Assembly: GCA_016125375.1 (NCBI GenBank)
Contig: WGLU01000001.1
Span: forward strand, 310,001 to 374,000
Direction: 5' to 3'
Source: Pseudomonadota bacterium
Lineage (GTDB): Bacteria; Pseudomonadota; Alphaproteobacteria; UBA1280; RI-95
DNA: 64,000 bases
The position numbers and the translations under genes are program-made. Shown one piece after another: positions 9,795-20,849 of this stretch (position 1 is the first letter of the stretch; every line of letters begins with the position of its first letter). The notes below the pieces were generated by a model. It did not search any database and was not told where the DNA came from. It worked only from the letters and a program-made list of their open reading frames with translations.

Positions 9795-11171
9795 GTGCAG
9801 ACAGTCGACCGCAAAGCCCCAAAACCGCTTGGCCACAATCTGACCGAGCCTATTTATGAAGCTGTTCTGAAAGCGCTGGATGAAGAACCGGCGCGTTTGG
9901 ATGTGCTCCTGACACTCCTTCACCCGTCTGACATTGCCGACCTGCTTGAGCGGTTACCTATCCGGAACCGCCCCGAAGTGTTGCACCGCGTGCCCCACGA
10001 GGTATTGGCTGACGTAATTGCCAACGTTTCCTACGGTGTACAGGAAAATCTCCTCGAGGAAATGACCGAGGATGAGGTTAAGAATGTTCTGACCAATCTG
10101 GACTCGGACGATGTGGCCGATATTGTTCAGAACATGGACGATAATCTGGCCGACCAGACCCTTGAGATTATCCCTGAGATTCAACAGGCACTGCTGAACT
10201 ACCCGGAAGATACTGCGGGCGGCATCATGCAGTTGGAGGTTATCTCAGTCCCGAAGAGCTGGACCGTGGATAAATTGCTGGTTCACCTGCGCCAGAAGGC
10301 TAAAGACGATAGCCTGCCCGAGCGTTTTTCGACGGTGTGCATCACCGATCATACCCGTAAGTTGCTGGGAACGATTAATCTGTCCCGTCTTGTACGCATC
10401 CAGCCCAAGGAGCTGCTGGGCGATGTTATGCGGACAGACCCGGTTACCGTACAGCCAGAGGCAACCGAGAAAGACGTTGCCCAGCTGTTCGAGAAGTATG
10501 ACCTCTTCAACTGTCCCGTTGTGGACAAGAACAACCGTCTGTTGGGCGTCATTACGATTGACGACGTTCTGGACGTGATGATGGAACTGCATGAAAAGGA
10601 AATCATGCAGGCCGCCGGTCTGGAAGAGGGGGAGGACTTGTTTGCCCCGCTCGCCCGCACGACACAGAAACGTCTGCCGTGGTTAGTGATTAACCTGTTC
10701 ACAGCAATTTTGGCATCATCGGTGATTGCGTTGTTTGAAGATGCGATTGCCAAAGTCGTAGCATTGGCTGTCCTGATGCCAATTGTGGCCAGTATGGGCG
10801 GTAACGCGGGTACGCAAACGATGACAGTAACCGTGCGTGGTCTGGCCATGCGGCAGATTACCAAAAACAATACAACCATCCTGCTGCGCAAGGAGCTATT
10901 GGTGGGTACGTTGAACGGCTTGGTGCTGGGCATTTTGCTAGGCGGTGGGACCTTCCTTGTCTACCGCGATCCGATGATGTCGATCGTTATTTGCTCTGCG
11001 GCCATTTTTGCACACTTTTTTGCAGCATTGGCAGGCATTACCATTCCGGTCATACTCAGCCGTATGAAAAAGGATCCGGCCGTGAGCTCCGGCGTGTTTG
11101 TGACAACTGTGACGGATGTTGTCGGCTTTTTCGCCTTCTTGGGACTGGCATCATTACTGCTCCTTAAATGA
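9795..11171 (+). CDS. mgtE: Magnesium transporter MgtE
   Basis: A 458-residue protein with MgtE architecture. It has an acidic helical N domain with repeated 'DIADLLERL' and 'DVADIVQNM' segments, then two CBS domains (about 140-265), then five membrane helices from about 285 to the end containing 'PIVASMGGNAGTQT', the conserved ion-pathway segment. The cytoplasmic domains sense Mg2+ and close the channel. The start is taken as GTG 9795 behind GAGGGAG (9781-9787); the nearby ATG at 9788 is out of frame. The stop overlaps the next gene (ATGA, 11168-11171). Confidence 0.94.
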   Translation: MQTVDRKAPKPLGHNLTEPIYEAVLKALDEEPARLDVLLTLLHPSDIADLLERLPIRNRPEVLHRVPHEVLADVIANVSYGVQENLLEEMTEDEVKNVLTNLDSDDVADIVQNMDDNLADQTLEIIPEIQQALLNYPEDTAGGIMQLEVISVPKSWTVDKLLVHLRQKAKDDSLPERFSTVCITDHTRKLLGTINLSRLVRIQPKELLGDVMRTDPVTVQPEATEKDVAQLFEKYDLFNCPVVDKNNRLLGVITIDDVLDVMMELHEKEIMQAAGLEEGEDLFAPLARTTQKRLPWLVINLFTAILASSVIALFEDAIAKVVALAVLMPIVASMGGNAGTQTMTVTVRGLAMRQITKNNTTILLRKELLVGTLNGLVLGILLGGGTFLVYRDPMMSIVICSAAIFAHFFAALAGITIPVILSRMKKDPAVSSGVFVTTVTDVVGFFAFLGLASLLLLK

Positions 11172-12205
11172 CGAAAACGGTTGCCATCGTCGGGGCCGGA
11201 ATTATCGGCCTGTTTACAGGGTGGTGGTTTGCCCGGCATGGTTGGCAGGTGCGCGTCTATGAGCAGGGAAGTGGTTACGCACAAACGAGCCTCTCTGCTG
11301 CTGGTGCGCTCATTCCTTTTGACGGGTTGCAAAATGGCGCCAAGCAACGCTTGCAACGTCAAAGCCTCTGGCAATATCCTGCCATTATTCCCGAACTTGA
11401 AGCCGACAGCGGCATGTGCGTGCAGTATCGCATGTGCGGGCGCATCCGCTTACTGGCAGCTGATGACGTGACGCGTATGGAACGCGCTGTAGCAAAGGCC
11501 TCTAATTGGCCAGTTGTTCAGCCAGCACAAATGGTGGGTGCCGGTACGGGACATGCAGGCTTGGCTGAATTCCCAGCGCATATGCGTTGTGTAGTGAGTG
11601 CAACGCTGAACCCTCTGCGTATGCTGGAGGCCTTGCATAAAGCGATAGAAAAACACGGGGGCGCTGTTTTGCTTGAGCGGAAAGTGCGCCACTTGACGGA
11701 TATGGTAGGCGATGTGCGCATCAATACAGCAGGCATCTGGGCCGATGGGTTGACGGGTGTCTGGTTGGTGCCACTCAAGAAGCAGGCGGTGACGTTGGAA
11801 ACACGTGAGCCGCTGGATATTTCCATGATTGTGGAAGACCGCCATACATACATCATCCCACGTGCTGGGGGCTGCCAGTTTTATGTGGGTGCCCATGCTG
11901 ACCCGGCTGCAGGTATAGATTTTACCTCTACACCAGAAGTGGCCAATACACTGCATGCCGCGGCCGCACGTCTGATACCTGGCTTGGCACAGGCGCAGGT
12001 GGTGGCACGTCATGTGGGCGTGCAGCCTAAAACCCCGGCAGGCAGGTCGATGTATCTGGGTGCAATACCCCATGAACCCGACTGTTTTATTGCTGCTGGT
12101 CATGGCGGTGTTGGGTTTGGGATGGCGCCGGCGACGGCTGATATTCTGTTACAGCTTGCTGAAGGGCGTGTGCCGGATGTGGATATTGCGCCCTTTGCCC
12201 TCTGA
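11168..12205 (+). CDS. FAD-dependent amine/glycine oxidase (ThiO/DadA-like)
   Basis: A 345-residue flavoprotein of the DAO fold. It opens with the dinucleotide-binding motif 'VAIVGAGIIGLFTGW' followed by an acidic 'YEQG' ribose-binding end, and closes with 'AAGHGGVGFGMAPATA', the second FAD contact. Length and pattern match glycine oxidase ThiO and relatives, which would supply dehydroglycine for thiazole synthesis. No other thi gene is nearby, so the substrate is open (a D-amino acid or another secondary amine is possible). It is coupled to mgtE by an ATGA overlap. Confidence 0.75.
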   Translation: MTKTVAIVGAGIIGLFTGWWFARHGWQVRVYEQGSGYAQTSLSAAGALIPFDGLQNGAKQRLQRQSLWQYPAIIPELEADSGMCVQYRMCGRIRLLAADDVTRMERAVAKASNWPVVQPAQMVGAGTGHAGLAEFPAHMRCVVSATLNPLRMLEALHKAIEKHGGAVLLERKVRHLTDMVGDVRINTAGIWADGLTGVWLVPLKKQAVTLETREPLDISMIVEDRHTYIIPRAGGCQFYVGAHADPAAGIDFTSTPEVANTLHAAAARLIPGLAQAQVVARHVGVQPKTPAGRSMYLGAIPHEPDCFIAAGHGGVGFGMAPATADILLQLAEGRVPDVDIAPFAL

Positions 12206-12221
12206 AGAGGGCGTTTTTTTT
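12197..12221 (+). terminator. Intrinsic terminator after the flavin oxidase
   Basis: The stem GCCCTC/GAGGGC with tetraloop TGAA is followed by a long T run. The TGA in the loop is the stop codon of the oxidase gene, so coding sequence and terminator overlap. It separates the mgtE unit from gyrA. Confidence 0.9.
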
Positions 12222-12286
12222 GGTGGGGCGGGGGGTTTTGTGGTAAAGTCTAACGTCTTTTTAGGGGTTAAAACGGATAGAGAAAA

Positions 12287-14899
12287 ATGACCGACGATAT
12301 CATCACCCGGAACGCACACGTCAGCATTGAAGATGAAATGAAGCGCTCGTACCTCGATTACGCCATGAGCGTTATCGTGTCCCGTGCATTGCCCGACGTT
12401 CGCGACGGCCTTAAACCTGTACACCGCCGCGTCTTGTATGCTATGCGGGAATTGGGTAACGAGTGGAACCGGTCGTATAAAAAATCCGCCCGTATCGTGG
12501 GTGACGTGATTGGTAAGTACCACCCACACGGTGACCAGGCCGTTTACATGACGATGGTGCGTATGGCGCAGGACTTCTCTATGCGTTTGCAGCTCATCGA
12601 CGGGCAAGGTAACTTTGGCTCTATGGACGGCGATGCTCCGGCTGCTATGCGTTACACAGAGGTCCGTATGGCCCGTTCTGCCAGCTATATGCTGATGGAT
12701 CTGGACAAGGATACTGTCGACTTTCGTCCCAACTATGACGAAACAACCACTGAACCGGTGGTCATGCCCACCCGTATCCCGAACCTGCTGGCCAACGGTA
12801 CAGCAGGTATTGCTGTTGGTATGGCAACCAACATCCCGCCCCATAACGTGGGTGAACTGATTGACGGCTCCCTGATGCTGGTCGACAACCCCGAGACAAC
12901 GACGGAAGAGCTGATGGAAGTTATCCACGGCCCTGACTTCCCGACCGGTGGTTATGTCCTGGGGCGTGGCGGTATCCGCAGTGCATTTATGACAGGGCGC
13001 GGGTCGGTGACCATGCGCGGCCGCACCGATGTGGAAGAAAACAAGGATGGCCGCAAAGCAATTGTTATCAGCGAAGTACCATTCCAGGTCAACAAGGCCA
13101 AGCTGGTTGAGCGCATTGCCGAGCTGGTGAAAGAAAAGATTATCGAAGGCATCTCCGACCTGCGGGACGAATCGGACCGCGATGGTGTGCGGGTTGTGAT
13201 TGAACTTAAGCGCGATGCAGATCCGGATGTGATGCTCAACAGCTTGTTCAAACACACGCCTTTGCAGAGCAGCTTTGCTTACAACATGCTGGCGCTTGAT
13301 GCCGGTCGCCCCAAGCTGATGGGCATCAAGCAGATGCTGGTGGCCTTTATTCGTCACCGCGAGGATGTCATTACCCGCCGTACCAAATTCGAACTGAACA
13401 AGGCACGCAGCCGTGCGCACGTTTTGGTGGGCCTGGCATTGGCGGTTGCCAATATTGACGAGGTTATCAAGCTGATTCGTCACTCGCCAGATGCTCCAAC
13501 GGCCAAGAGCCAGTTGATGGAACGTCAATGGCCAGCCAGCGCAGTGCGCCCACTGATTGAGCTGCTGGGCGAAAAGTTTGACGGTGAGACCTACCGCATG
13601 AGCGATGCTCAGGCACAGGCGATTCTGGACTTGCGTCTGCAACGCCTGACTGGTCTGGAGCGTGAAAAAATCCAAGCTGAAGCAGATGAGATTTCTATCG
13701 AAATCCGCCGCCTGGTTGAGATTCTGGCCAATCGCGATGTGCTGCTGGCATTGCTCAAACAGGAGCTGGTAGAAGTTAAGGAAATGTTTGCAACGCCGCG
13801 TAAAACCGAGATTACCGACGCGGCTGCCGACTTTAATATTGAAGACCTGATTAAGCCCGAAGAAATGGTCGTGACCATTAGCGATGGTGGTTATGTGAAG
13901 CGCCAACCATTGGAAGACTACCGTGCGCAGCGTCGTGGCGGTAAGGGCCGCAGTGCGACCAAGATGAAGGAAGATGAACAGCTAGAAACGCTGTTTGTGG
14001 CGAATACCCACGACCCGATTCTGTTCTTCACGTCTACAGGTAAGGTTTACCGCAGCAAAGTATTCGAAATGCCGCTGGCAAGTCCAGGTTCTCGCGGGAA
14101 GGCCTTTGTAAACCTGTTGCCTTTGGAAAAAGACGAGCGTGTGCTCCGCGTCTTGCCAGTGCCGCAGAATCAGGAAGTGTGGAAGGGCATGGTTGCTATG
14201 TTTGCCACACGTAAGGGGCTTATCCGCAAAACGCCGTTGGTAGCATTCGCCAATGTTCACTCCGGCGGTATCAAGGGCATGAACCTCGAAGAGGGGGATG
14301 ATCTGGTAACAGTGACCATTTCGTCTGAAAGTGAAGGTGATGTGCTCATCAGCACTAAAGGTGGTCAAGCAGTACGTTTCCCCATCACTTCGTTGCGTAC
14401 AATTGCAAGCCGTACTGCCTACGGTGTGAAGGGGATTACACTGCGTGGTAAGGACGAAGTCGTTTCTATGCACGTCATCCAGCCGGAAGACCCGTTTATC
14501 CTGTCGATTACAGAAAACGGCTACGGTAAATCGACTGCACAGGAAGATTATCCTACCAAGAGCCGCGGCACGATGGGCGTGATTGCGATTAAGACCAATG
14601 ACCGGAATGGCGAGGTTGTGGTATCGATGCCTGTTTCGGCGGATGACCACATTATTATCGTGACATCTGATGGTCAGGTGATTCGTACCAGAGTGTCGGA
14701 TGTAAGTGTCATTGGCCGTAATACTCAGGGTGTACGCTTGTTCCGTGTGGATGGTGCCAAAGTTATGGGTGCCTGCCGGATTCCGGCACACCTGATGGAA
14801 GGCGTCGAAGACGATGTGGACACGCTTGAAGTATCGGAAGAAGACTTGGCCGCTGCAGCTGCAGAGGCTGCAGAAGAAGAGGCGCCTCAGGCTGAGTAA
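12287..14899 (+). CDS. gyrA: DNA gyrase subunit A
   Basis: An 870-residue GyrA. The active-site tyrosine is Tyr123 in 'AMRYTEVRM', and the C-terminal wrapping domain carries a GyrA-box-like 'QRRGGKG' near residue 550. It cuts and reseals DNA to add negative supercoils with GyrB. In the quinolone pocket the sequence is [12 protein letters not shown]: the Escherichia coli Ser83 position is Gln84 and Asp87 is Met88, both unusual and expected to weaken the drug's water-metal bridge. The protein ends in an Ala/Glu-rich acidic tail. It follows a terminator, and coaD begins 11 bp after its stop. Confidence 0.96.
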   Translation: MTDDIITRNAHVSIEDEMKRSYLDYAMSVIVSRALPDVRDGLKPVHRRVLYAMRELGNEWNRSYKKSARIVGDVIGKYHPHGDQAVYMTMVRMAQDFSMRLQLIDGQGNFGSMDGDAPAAMRYTEVRMARSASYMLMDLDKDTVDFRPNYDETTTEPVVMPTRIPNLLANGTAGIAVGMATNIPPHNVGELIDGSLMLVDNPETTTEELMEVIHGPDFPTGGYVLGRGGIRSAFMTGRGSVTMRGRTDVEENKDGRKAIVISEVPFQVNKAKLVERIAELVKEKIIEGISDLRDESDRDGVRVVIELKRDADPDVMLNSLFKHTPLQSSFAYNMLALDAGRPKLMGIKQMLVAFIRHREDVITRRTKFELNKARSRAHVLVGLALAVANIDEVIKLIRHSPDAPTAKSQLMERQWPASAVRPLIELLGEKFDGETYRMSDAQAQAILDLRLQRLTGLEREKIQAEADEISIEIRRLVEILANRDVLLALLKQELVEVKEMFATPRKTEITDAAADFNIEDLIKPEEMVVTISDGGYVKRQPLEDYRAQRRGGKGRSATKMKEDEQLETLFVANTHDPILFFTSTGKVYRSKVFEMPLASPGSRGKAFVNLLPLEKDERVLRVLPVPQNQEVWKGMVAMFATRKGLIRKTPLVAFANVHSGGIKGMNLEEGDDLVTVTISSESEGDVLISTKGGQAVRFPITSLRTIASRTAYGVKGITLRGKDEVVSMHVIQPEDPFILSITENGYGKSTAQEDYPTKSRGTMGVIAIKTNDRNGEVVVSMPVSADDHIIIVTSDGQVIRTRVSDVSVIGRNTQGVRLFRVDGAKVMGACRIPAHLMEGVEDDVDTLEVSEEDLAAAAAEAAEEEAPQAE

Positions 14900-14910
14900 G
14901 GAGAGCCGAT

Positions 14911-15411
14911 ATGGGTAACCCTCGCGTTGCTGTATATGCTGGTACCTTTGACCCGCCAACAAACGGGCACTTGGATATTATCCACAGAGCATCGGCACTG
15001 TACGACAAGTTGATTGTGGCGGTATCGGGCCACGGGCGTAAAAAAACGCTGTTCGACCAGAAAGAGCGTATAGGCGTTATCAAAGACAGTATCACCGAAC
15101 TCAAGAACGTGGAGGTTATCGGCTTTGATAACCTCCTTTATGAGCTGGTAGAAAGCTTTGATGCAGGCGTCGTTGTGCGCGGATTACGCGTGACTGGCGA
15201 CTTTGATTTTGAATTCCAGATGGCGACCATGAATCACGAGCTGAGCAAGCAGTTTGAAACGGTATTCCTGATGGCACGTTCACGCCACACCATCATTTCA
15301 TCCACCATGGTGAAAGAGGTTGCAACGCTCGGCGGTGATGTAAGCCGTTATATTCCGGCTGCGGCTGTACCTTTGGTGCAGCGTTACTTCAAACAGGTCG
15401 GAACCAAGTAA
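14911..15411 (+). CDS. coaD: Pantetheine-phosphate adenylyltransferase
   Basis: A 166-residue protein of typical CoaD size. The nucleotidyltransferase motif is 'AGTFDPPTNGHLDII', and the second ATP-contact motif is the ISST(M)VKE segment near residue 130. It adenylates 4'-phosphopantetheine in the penultimate step of CoA synthesis. GGAG at 14900-14903 lies before the start. It is probably read from the gyrA transcript, as in other alphaproteobacteria where gyrA-coaD-cyclophilin-queA-tgt are neighbours. Confidence 0.95.
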   Translation: MGNPRVAVYAGTFDPPTNGHLDIIHRASALYDKLIVAVSGHGRKKTLFDQKERIGVIKDSITELKNVEVIGFDNLLYELVESFDAGVVVRGLRVTGDFDFEFQMATMNHELSKQFETVFLMARSRHTIISSTMVKEVATLGGDVSRYIPAAAVPLVQRYFKQVGTK

Positions 15412-15412
15412 C

Positions 15413-16006
15413 ATGCGGGCAGAGGCGCTGCTTACTTTGAGGCAGAGCCTGCCACGGACTTCGTTTTATTTTGTTCGGCATGGCCAAACAGATGCCAATA
15501 AAGCAAAGATCATCCAAGGACATTTGGACCATCCTTTGAATGAGGAGGGGATAAGCCAAGCGCGTGCTGTGGCGCGAATGGTTGCTCTGCTTTCGTGCAA
15601 GAGCTTGTGTGCCAGCGACCTCGACAGAGCTGTCACTACTGCCAGAATTATTGCTACTGAAATAGGCCATTCTGCTCCTGTTGATTGCTTCCCCGAGCTA
15701 AAAGAGCGGCATTTCGGCATCTGGCAGGGACGGCACAGAGACGAAATGGAACTGGTCAGAGTAACCGACCTTGCGGACATTGAAGGTGGCGAGGACTACA
15801 CGTTTTTTATCCAACGAATCACGGCCGGGTTGCACAAAGCATTGCAACAGAGCGGTCCTGTGGTTATTGTGTCCCACGGTGGGGTGTTCCGCGCCATGGG
15901 GCACTTGCTTGGTTTTGAGCCAATTAAGGCGGAGAATGCAGCGTTATATAAATTGACCCCGCAAACAGATTCGTCCGGCTGGATCGCCGAACGGATAACC
16001 GAATAA
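15413..16006 (+). CDS. Histidine phosphatase family protein
   Basis: A 197-residue member of the phosphoglycerate mutase-like superfamily. The catalytic 'FVRHGQTDAN' lies at about residues 21-30, the family 'ASDLDRAVTTA' segment follows, and the second catalytic His is in 'VIVSHGGVFRA'. Such enzymes dephosphorylate small phosphoesters through a phosphohistidine; the substrate cannot be told here. The start at 15413 is only one base after the coaD stop and has a weak ribosome binding site, suggesting translational coupling. Confidence 0.88.
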   Translation: MRAEALLTLRQSLPRTSFYFVRHGQTDANKAKIIQGHLDHPLNEEGISQARAVARMVALLSCKSLCASDLDRAVTTARIIATEIGHSAPVDCFPELKERHFGIWQGRHRDEMELVRVTDLADIEGGEDYTFFIQRITAGLHKALQQSGPVVIVSHGGVFRAMGHLLGFEPIKAENAALYKLTPQTDSSGWIAERITE

Positions 16007-16020
16007 GGAGAAAACCCACC

Positions 16021-16548
16021 ATGATGACCGCTTTGAAGAAAACACTGATGACAGGAGCCCTGCTGATGACTGCAGTCGCCGCTAAAGCCGCCGATGTTCC
16101 GGCCGGCAATTATGTGAAAATGGAAACAACCGAAGGACCGGTTGTGATGGAACTTTATCCGGACGTGGCACCTAAGCATGTTGAGTCCTTCAAAAGCCTG
16201 ATTGCCAAAGGTTTTTATGACGGTTTGACCTTCCACCGTGTTGTCCCCGGCTTCGTGGTTCAAGGTGGCGACCCGCTGGGTACAGGTATGGGTGGCCCCG
16301 GCTATACCATTCCGGCTGAGTTCAATAAAAAGCACCACGTGCGTGGTACTGTAGCTGCAGCCCGTTCGCAAGATCCGGACTCCGCTGGCAGCCAGTTCTA
16401 CATTGTGCTGGACGAGAACAACGTCCGCCATTTGGACGGTCAGTACACCATTTTTGGTCAGGTCATTTCCGGTATGGATAATGTCGACAAGATCAAGCAA
16501 GGTGACAAAATGACCAAGCTCACCATCAGCGAAACCAAGCCTGAGTAA
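16021..16548 (+). CDS. Exported cyclophilin-type peptidylprolyl isomerase
   Basis: A 175-residue cyclophilin with a Sec signal peptide (cleavage expected after 'AVAAKA', near residue 22). Catalytic landmarks are 'TFHRVVPGFVVQGGDP' with the key Arg, and 'SAGSQFYIV'. It would catalyse proline isomerisation in the periplasm. An AGGAG at about 16006-16010 precedes two adjacent ATGs (16021, 16024). It lies between the phosphatase and queA on one apparent transcript. Confidence 0.93.
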   Translation: MMTALKKTLMTGALLMTAVAAKAADVPAGNYVKMETTEGPVVMELYPDVAPKHVESFKSLIAKGFYDGLTFHRVVPGFVVQGGDPLGTGMGGPGYTIPAEFNKKHHVRGTVAAARSQDPDSAGSQFYIVLDENNVRHLDGQYTIFGQVISGMDNVDKIKQGDKMTKLTISETKPE

Positions 16549-16554
16549 GCTGAC

Positions 16555-18719
<2,165 letters not shown>

Positions 18720-18739
18720 AAAAAATTGCTAAAAAAGGG

Positions 18740-18768
18740 TTGCAATCTCAGCGTCGTAATTGTATCTA
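18740..18768 (+). promoter_or_regulatory. Probable promoter of tRNA-Lys
   Basis: TTGCAA (18740-18745) and TATCTA (18763-18768) are 17 bp apart, ten bases before the mature tRNA 5' end. Spacing and position suit a sigma70-type stable RNA promoter. Confidence 0.55.
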
Positions 18769-18778
18769 AAAGACCCGT

Positions 18779-18853
18779 GGGTCGTTAGCTCAGTGGTAGA
18801 GCAACTGGCTTTTAACCAGTTGGTCGTAGGTTCGAGCCCTACACGACCCACCA
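18779..18853 (+). tRNA. tRNA-Lys (anticodon TTT)
   Basis: The 75-nt cloverleaf has acceptor stem GGGTCGT/ACGACCC with discriminator A and encoded CCA. The anticodon stem ACTGG/CCAGT closes loop CTTTTAA, so the anticodon is TTT. The D arm is 'AGCTCAGTGGTAGAGC' and the T loop has GTTCGAGC. It would read AAA and AAG. Confidence 0.96.
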
Positions 18854-18871
18854 TTTATTTCCCATTAAAAT

Positions 18872-18895
18872 ACGCCGCTTTGACGGCGTTTTTTA
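18872..18895 (+). terminator. Terminator after tRNA-Lys
   Basis: ACGCCG-CTTTGA-CGGCGT followed by a T run, 19 bases after the tRNA CCA end. Confidence 0.85.
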
Positions 18896-18987
18896 ATTTT
18901 CTACATAAACATCTATTGACGGCTGGGGGCAAAAGGCATATACCAGCCCCTCGGGTCTCTTGAAGGACGCCGCTTATACCCTCAAAA

Positions 18988-19027
18988 CAAAACACCCCCG
19001 GCATTAAGTTCGGGGGTGTTTTGTTAT
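18988..19027. terminator. Bidirectional terminator downstream of the dioxygenase gene
   Basis: A 13-bp stem, CAAAACACCCCCG/CGGGGGTGTTTTG, with T-rich flanks on both strands. It lies just after the stop of the minus-strand dioxygenase (19033) and also backs up the tRNA-Lys terminator. Confidence 0.85.
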
Positions 19028-19032
19028 TTAAA

Positions 19033-20217
19033 TCAAGCTACTGCCTTCGGCTTTTCAAGCAAGTGCTTAGTGCTTTCATCGCGGTGCTTTTTGAGATACT
19101 TCATAAACGGCGTGCCACCGGTACCAACTTCTGTAGAGTTTGTACCGTCTTTGGCAGCCTGCTTGTTGATATAGCTGGCCGCATATTCCAAATGCATGGT
19201 GCGGAATGCTGCGACAAGGCTGACGCAATCGTTATAGAGGTCAACAACCTCTGCATTGCGGCTGTTTTGCGCAAAGTCCCTCAGCTTGCTGTGCTTTTGT
19301 ACGTCTTCGATAAACATACGGTGTTTGATTGGGCGGTATTGGTGCAGCTCCAGCAGATATTCGCGCAGCGGATCCATGGCATGGTCGATTTGGAAGAGTG
19401 CGTCCATTGTCGGAACGATGGAGCTTTGCGAGCCTGTCTGACCACGGAACTCCATGTGTTTGCCCCCAAAAGCATCAACACCTTCATACAGAACGCCTTG
19501 AGGCAAAGCCGGGTTGTTCTTCCAGCCGTGGATATACGGACGTACACGGGTGTAATAAGTGTACGGGTCGCAGGATTCGATCATGCGGCCCATAATCGGA
19601 TTAATATCCTTCCACGTATCGCGAACGGTTGTCAGTCCTTTGATAACGCCTTGGGTATCTTTTTTCTCTGCAGCTTCCAGCAGTGCCGGGATAGCGGACA
19701 GTGCACGGCCAGCAGTAGCCTCGATAGCAACGTGAACCATCACAAACCAGTTCTCGTCCAACCCTTTCAGGAAGTTCTGGACCATATAGATATTTTCCAG
19801 CGAAATAGGGCCGGTTTTATCGAACATGCCCCAGTTGTCCAACACATAGGCAGAGTAGGGAAGCAACGGGAATTGCTCCAATTTCTGGGAAATCTCATAG
19901 TAGGGCACCGCAAGGTTGCGCGGCAGACGATCGGAAGGCTCTTTCTCGCCCCAGATGTAGGCCTGTACAATAAAGGAGTAGTGCACCATAGCTGTGCGGA
20001 CTTGCTGCTCGGTCGCGACCTTCAGGAACTCGGTTACCTTGATTTCAGGAACCTTATCCAGGAACTTGCGCACACAACCAGTCGACAGATAATCCGAAAG
20101 CATCGCACCGGCTTCGATAATCGGTGCGAAGAGCGGGGGCAGGATAACCTCGTCAATATTATAGGTGGAGAGGAACCCGCGTTCGGGTGTGATGTCGTAT
20201 TTGGCGAGGTTCAGCAT
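19033..20217 (-). CDS. Indoleamine 2,3-dioxygenase family haem protein
   Basis: A 394-residue protein close in length to animal IDO1 (403). Family landmarks in order: 'LPRNLAVPYYEISQKLE', 'FRGQTGSQSS' (the haem/substrate loop, compared with SAGQSS in IDO), and His342 in 'FRTMHLEYA', at the place of the proximal haem ligand His346 of human IDO1. IDO enzymes open the indole ring of tryptophan with O2 to give N-formylkynurenine; bacterial members are less studied and may use other indoles. No kynurenine-pathway gene is near. AAGGAG lies before the start, and it diverges from the ybjQ-like gene. Confidence 0.85.
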   Translation of the reverse strand: MLNLAKYDITPERGFLSTYNIDEVILPPLFAPIIEAGAMLSDYLSTGCVRKFLDKVPEIKVTEFLKVATEQQVRTAMVHYSFIVQAYIWGEKEPSDRLPRNLAVPYYEISQKLEQFPLLPYSAYVLDNWGMFDKTGPISLENIYMVQNFLKGLDENWFVMVHVAIEATAGRALSAIPALLEAAEKKDTQGVIKGLTTVRDTWKDINPIMGRMIESCDPYTYYTRVRPYIHGWKNNPALPQGVLYEGVDAFGGKHMEFRGQTGSQSSIVPTMDALFQIDHAMDPLREYLLELHQYRPIKHRMFIEDVQKHSKLRDFAQNSRNAEVVDLYNDCVSLVAAFRTMHLEYAASYINKQAAKDGTNSTEVGTGGTPFMKYLKKHRDESTKHLLEKPKAVA

Positions 20218-20337
20218 AGCGCGCTCCTTCGGTGTTTTTCATAAAGACGCGTTATGGTGCATCAGGCAGTTAATACAGGCAAGTAAAACACTCGCTCTCC
20301 GGCATACTTGTGGTGCAACTGCGAATAGCCCCTCCGG

Positions 20338-20366
20338 TTGACAGCGCGGGCCATTCCATAGACAAT
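20338..20366 (+). promoter_or_regulatory. Probable promoter of the YbjQ-family gene
   Basis: A perfect -35 TTGACA (20338-20343) and GACAAT (20361-20366) are 17 bp apart, about 35 bases before the start codon at 20400. Confidence 0.65.
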
Positions 20367-20399
20367 GCATACACAAGAATATAAGGAATGTATCTGCCT

Positions 20400-20729
20400 A
20401 TGCTGCTGACAACGACATTTTACGTAGAAGGGTATCGTATCCGCCGTTATGGCCCTCTGGTTGCTTCGGAAGCCGTCATGGGTACAAACATCTTCCGCGA
20501 CTACTTTGCCAAGGTCCGCGATGTCGTGGGCGGTCGTTCAGGTGCTTTCCAGACTGCGTTGGCGGAAGCCCGTGAGCAAATTCTCCACGAGATTCAGATT
20601 CAGGCCCAAAAGTCGGACTGTAATGCCATTATCGGTATCGATATTGACTATGGCGAGATCTCCGGCGGTGGTAAGACAATGCTCCTGGTGGCTGCCCAGG
20701 GGACGGCGGTGTATATAGAGCCAGAATAA
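20400..20729 (+). CDS. YbjQ/UPF0145 family protein
   Basis: A protein of about 109 residues opening 'MLLTTTFYVEGYRI', the usual YbjQ beginning (TTT-x-x-EG). It includes 'GTNIFRDYFAKVRDVVGGRS', 'AREQILHEIQIQA', and the closing 'CNAIIGIDIDYGEI' strand. Members form ring-shaped oligomers and have been described as possible heavy-metal-binding proteins, but the cellular role is unknown. I choose ATG 20400 over 20388 because it gives the family N-terminus; AAGGA lies at 20383-20387. This is the last plausible host gene before the phage-like island. Confidence 0.85.
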   Translation: MLLTTTFYVEGYRIRRYGPLVASEAVMGTNIFRDYFAKVRDVVGGRSGAFQTALAEAREQILHEIQIQAQKSDCNAIIGIDIDYGEISGGGKTMLLVAAQGTAVYIEPE

Positions 20730-20757
20730 TCCAGACATAATAACTGTATACTTCTTC

Positions 20758-20787
20758 TTGACCTGCGTACCACTTTGGGGGTATAAA
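20758..20787 (+). promoter_or_regulatory. Promoter at the left end of the phage-like island
   Basis: TTGACC (20758-20763), an 18-bp spacer, then TATAAA (20782-20787). The same hexamers with the same spacing recur at 21513-21542. It would drive the regulator gene at 20953 through a 5' leader of about 160 nt. Confidence 0.65.
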
Positions 20788-20796
20788 GTTTGTCAC

Positions 20797-20817
20797 GCCC
20801 ATTCGTGGGCTTCTTCT
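20797..20817 (+). terminator. UUCG-capped hairpin just after the first island promoter
   Basis: GCCCA-TTCG-TGGGC (20797-20810) followed by TTCTTCT. The expected transcript would begin within a few bases of this hairpin. It could be a weak terminator or a 5' stabilising stem-loop; the broken T tract makes either possible. Confidence 0.45.
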
Positions 20818-20849
20818 AAGGCATGTACCGCTAAGGGCTTGACCTTATC

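Noticed and set aside
12149-13906. A 585-residue open frame on the minus strand opposite gyrA
   Set aside because: It lies across the well-supported gyrA gene, is His/Cys/Gln-rich in a way typical of antisense frames, and has no ribosome binding site or family motif.
19021-20244. A 407-residue plus-strand frame opposite the dioxygenase gene
   Set aside because: The minus-strand protein has IDO family landmarks throughout, while the plus frame is Cys/His-rich and begins inside a terminator.
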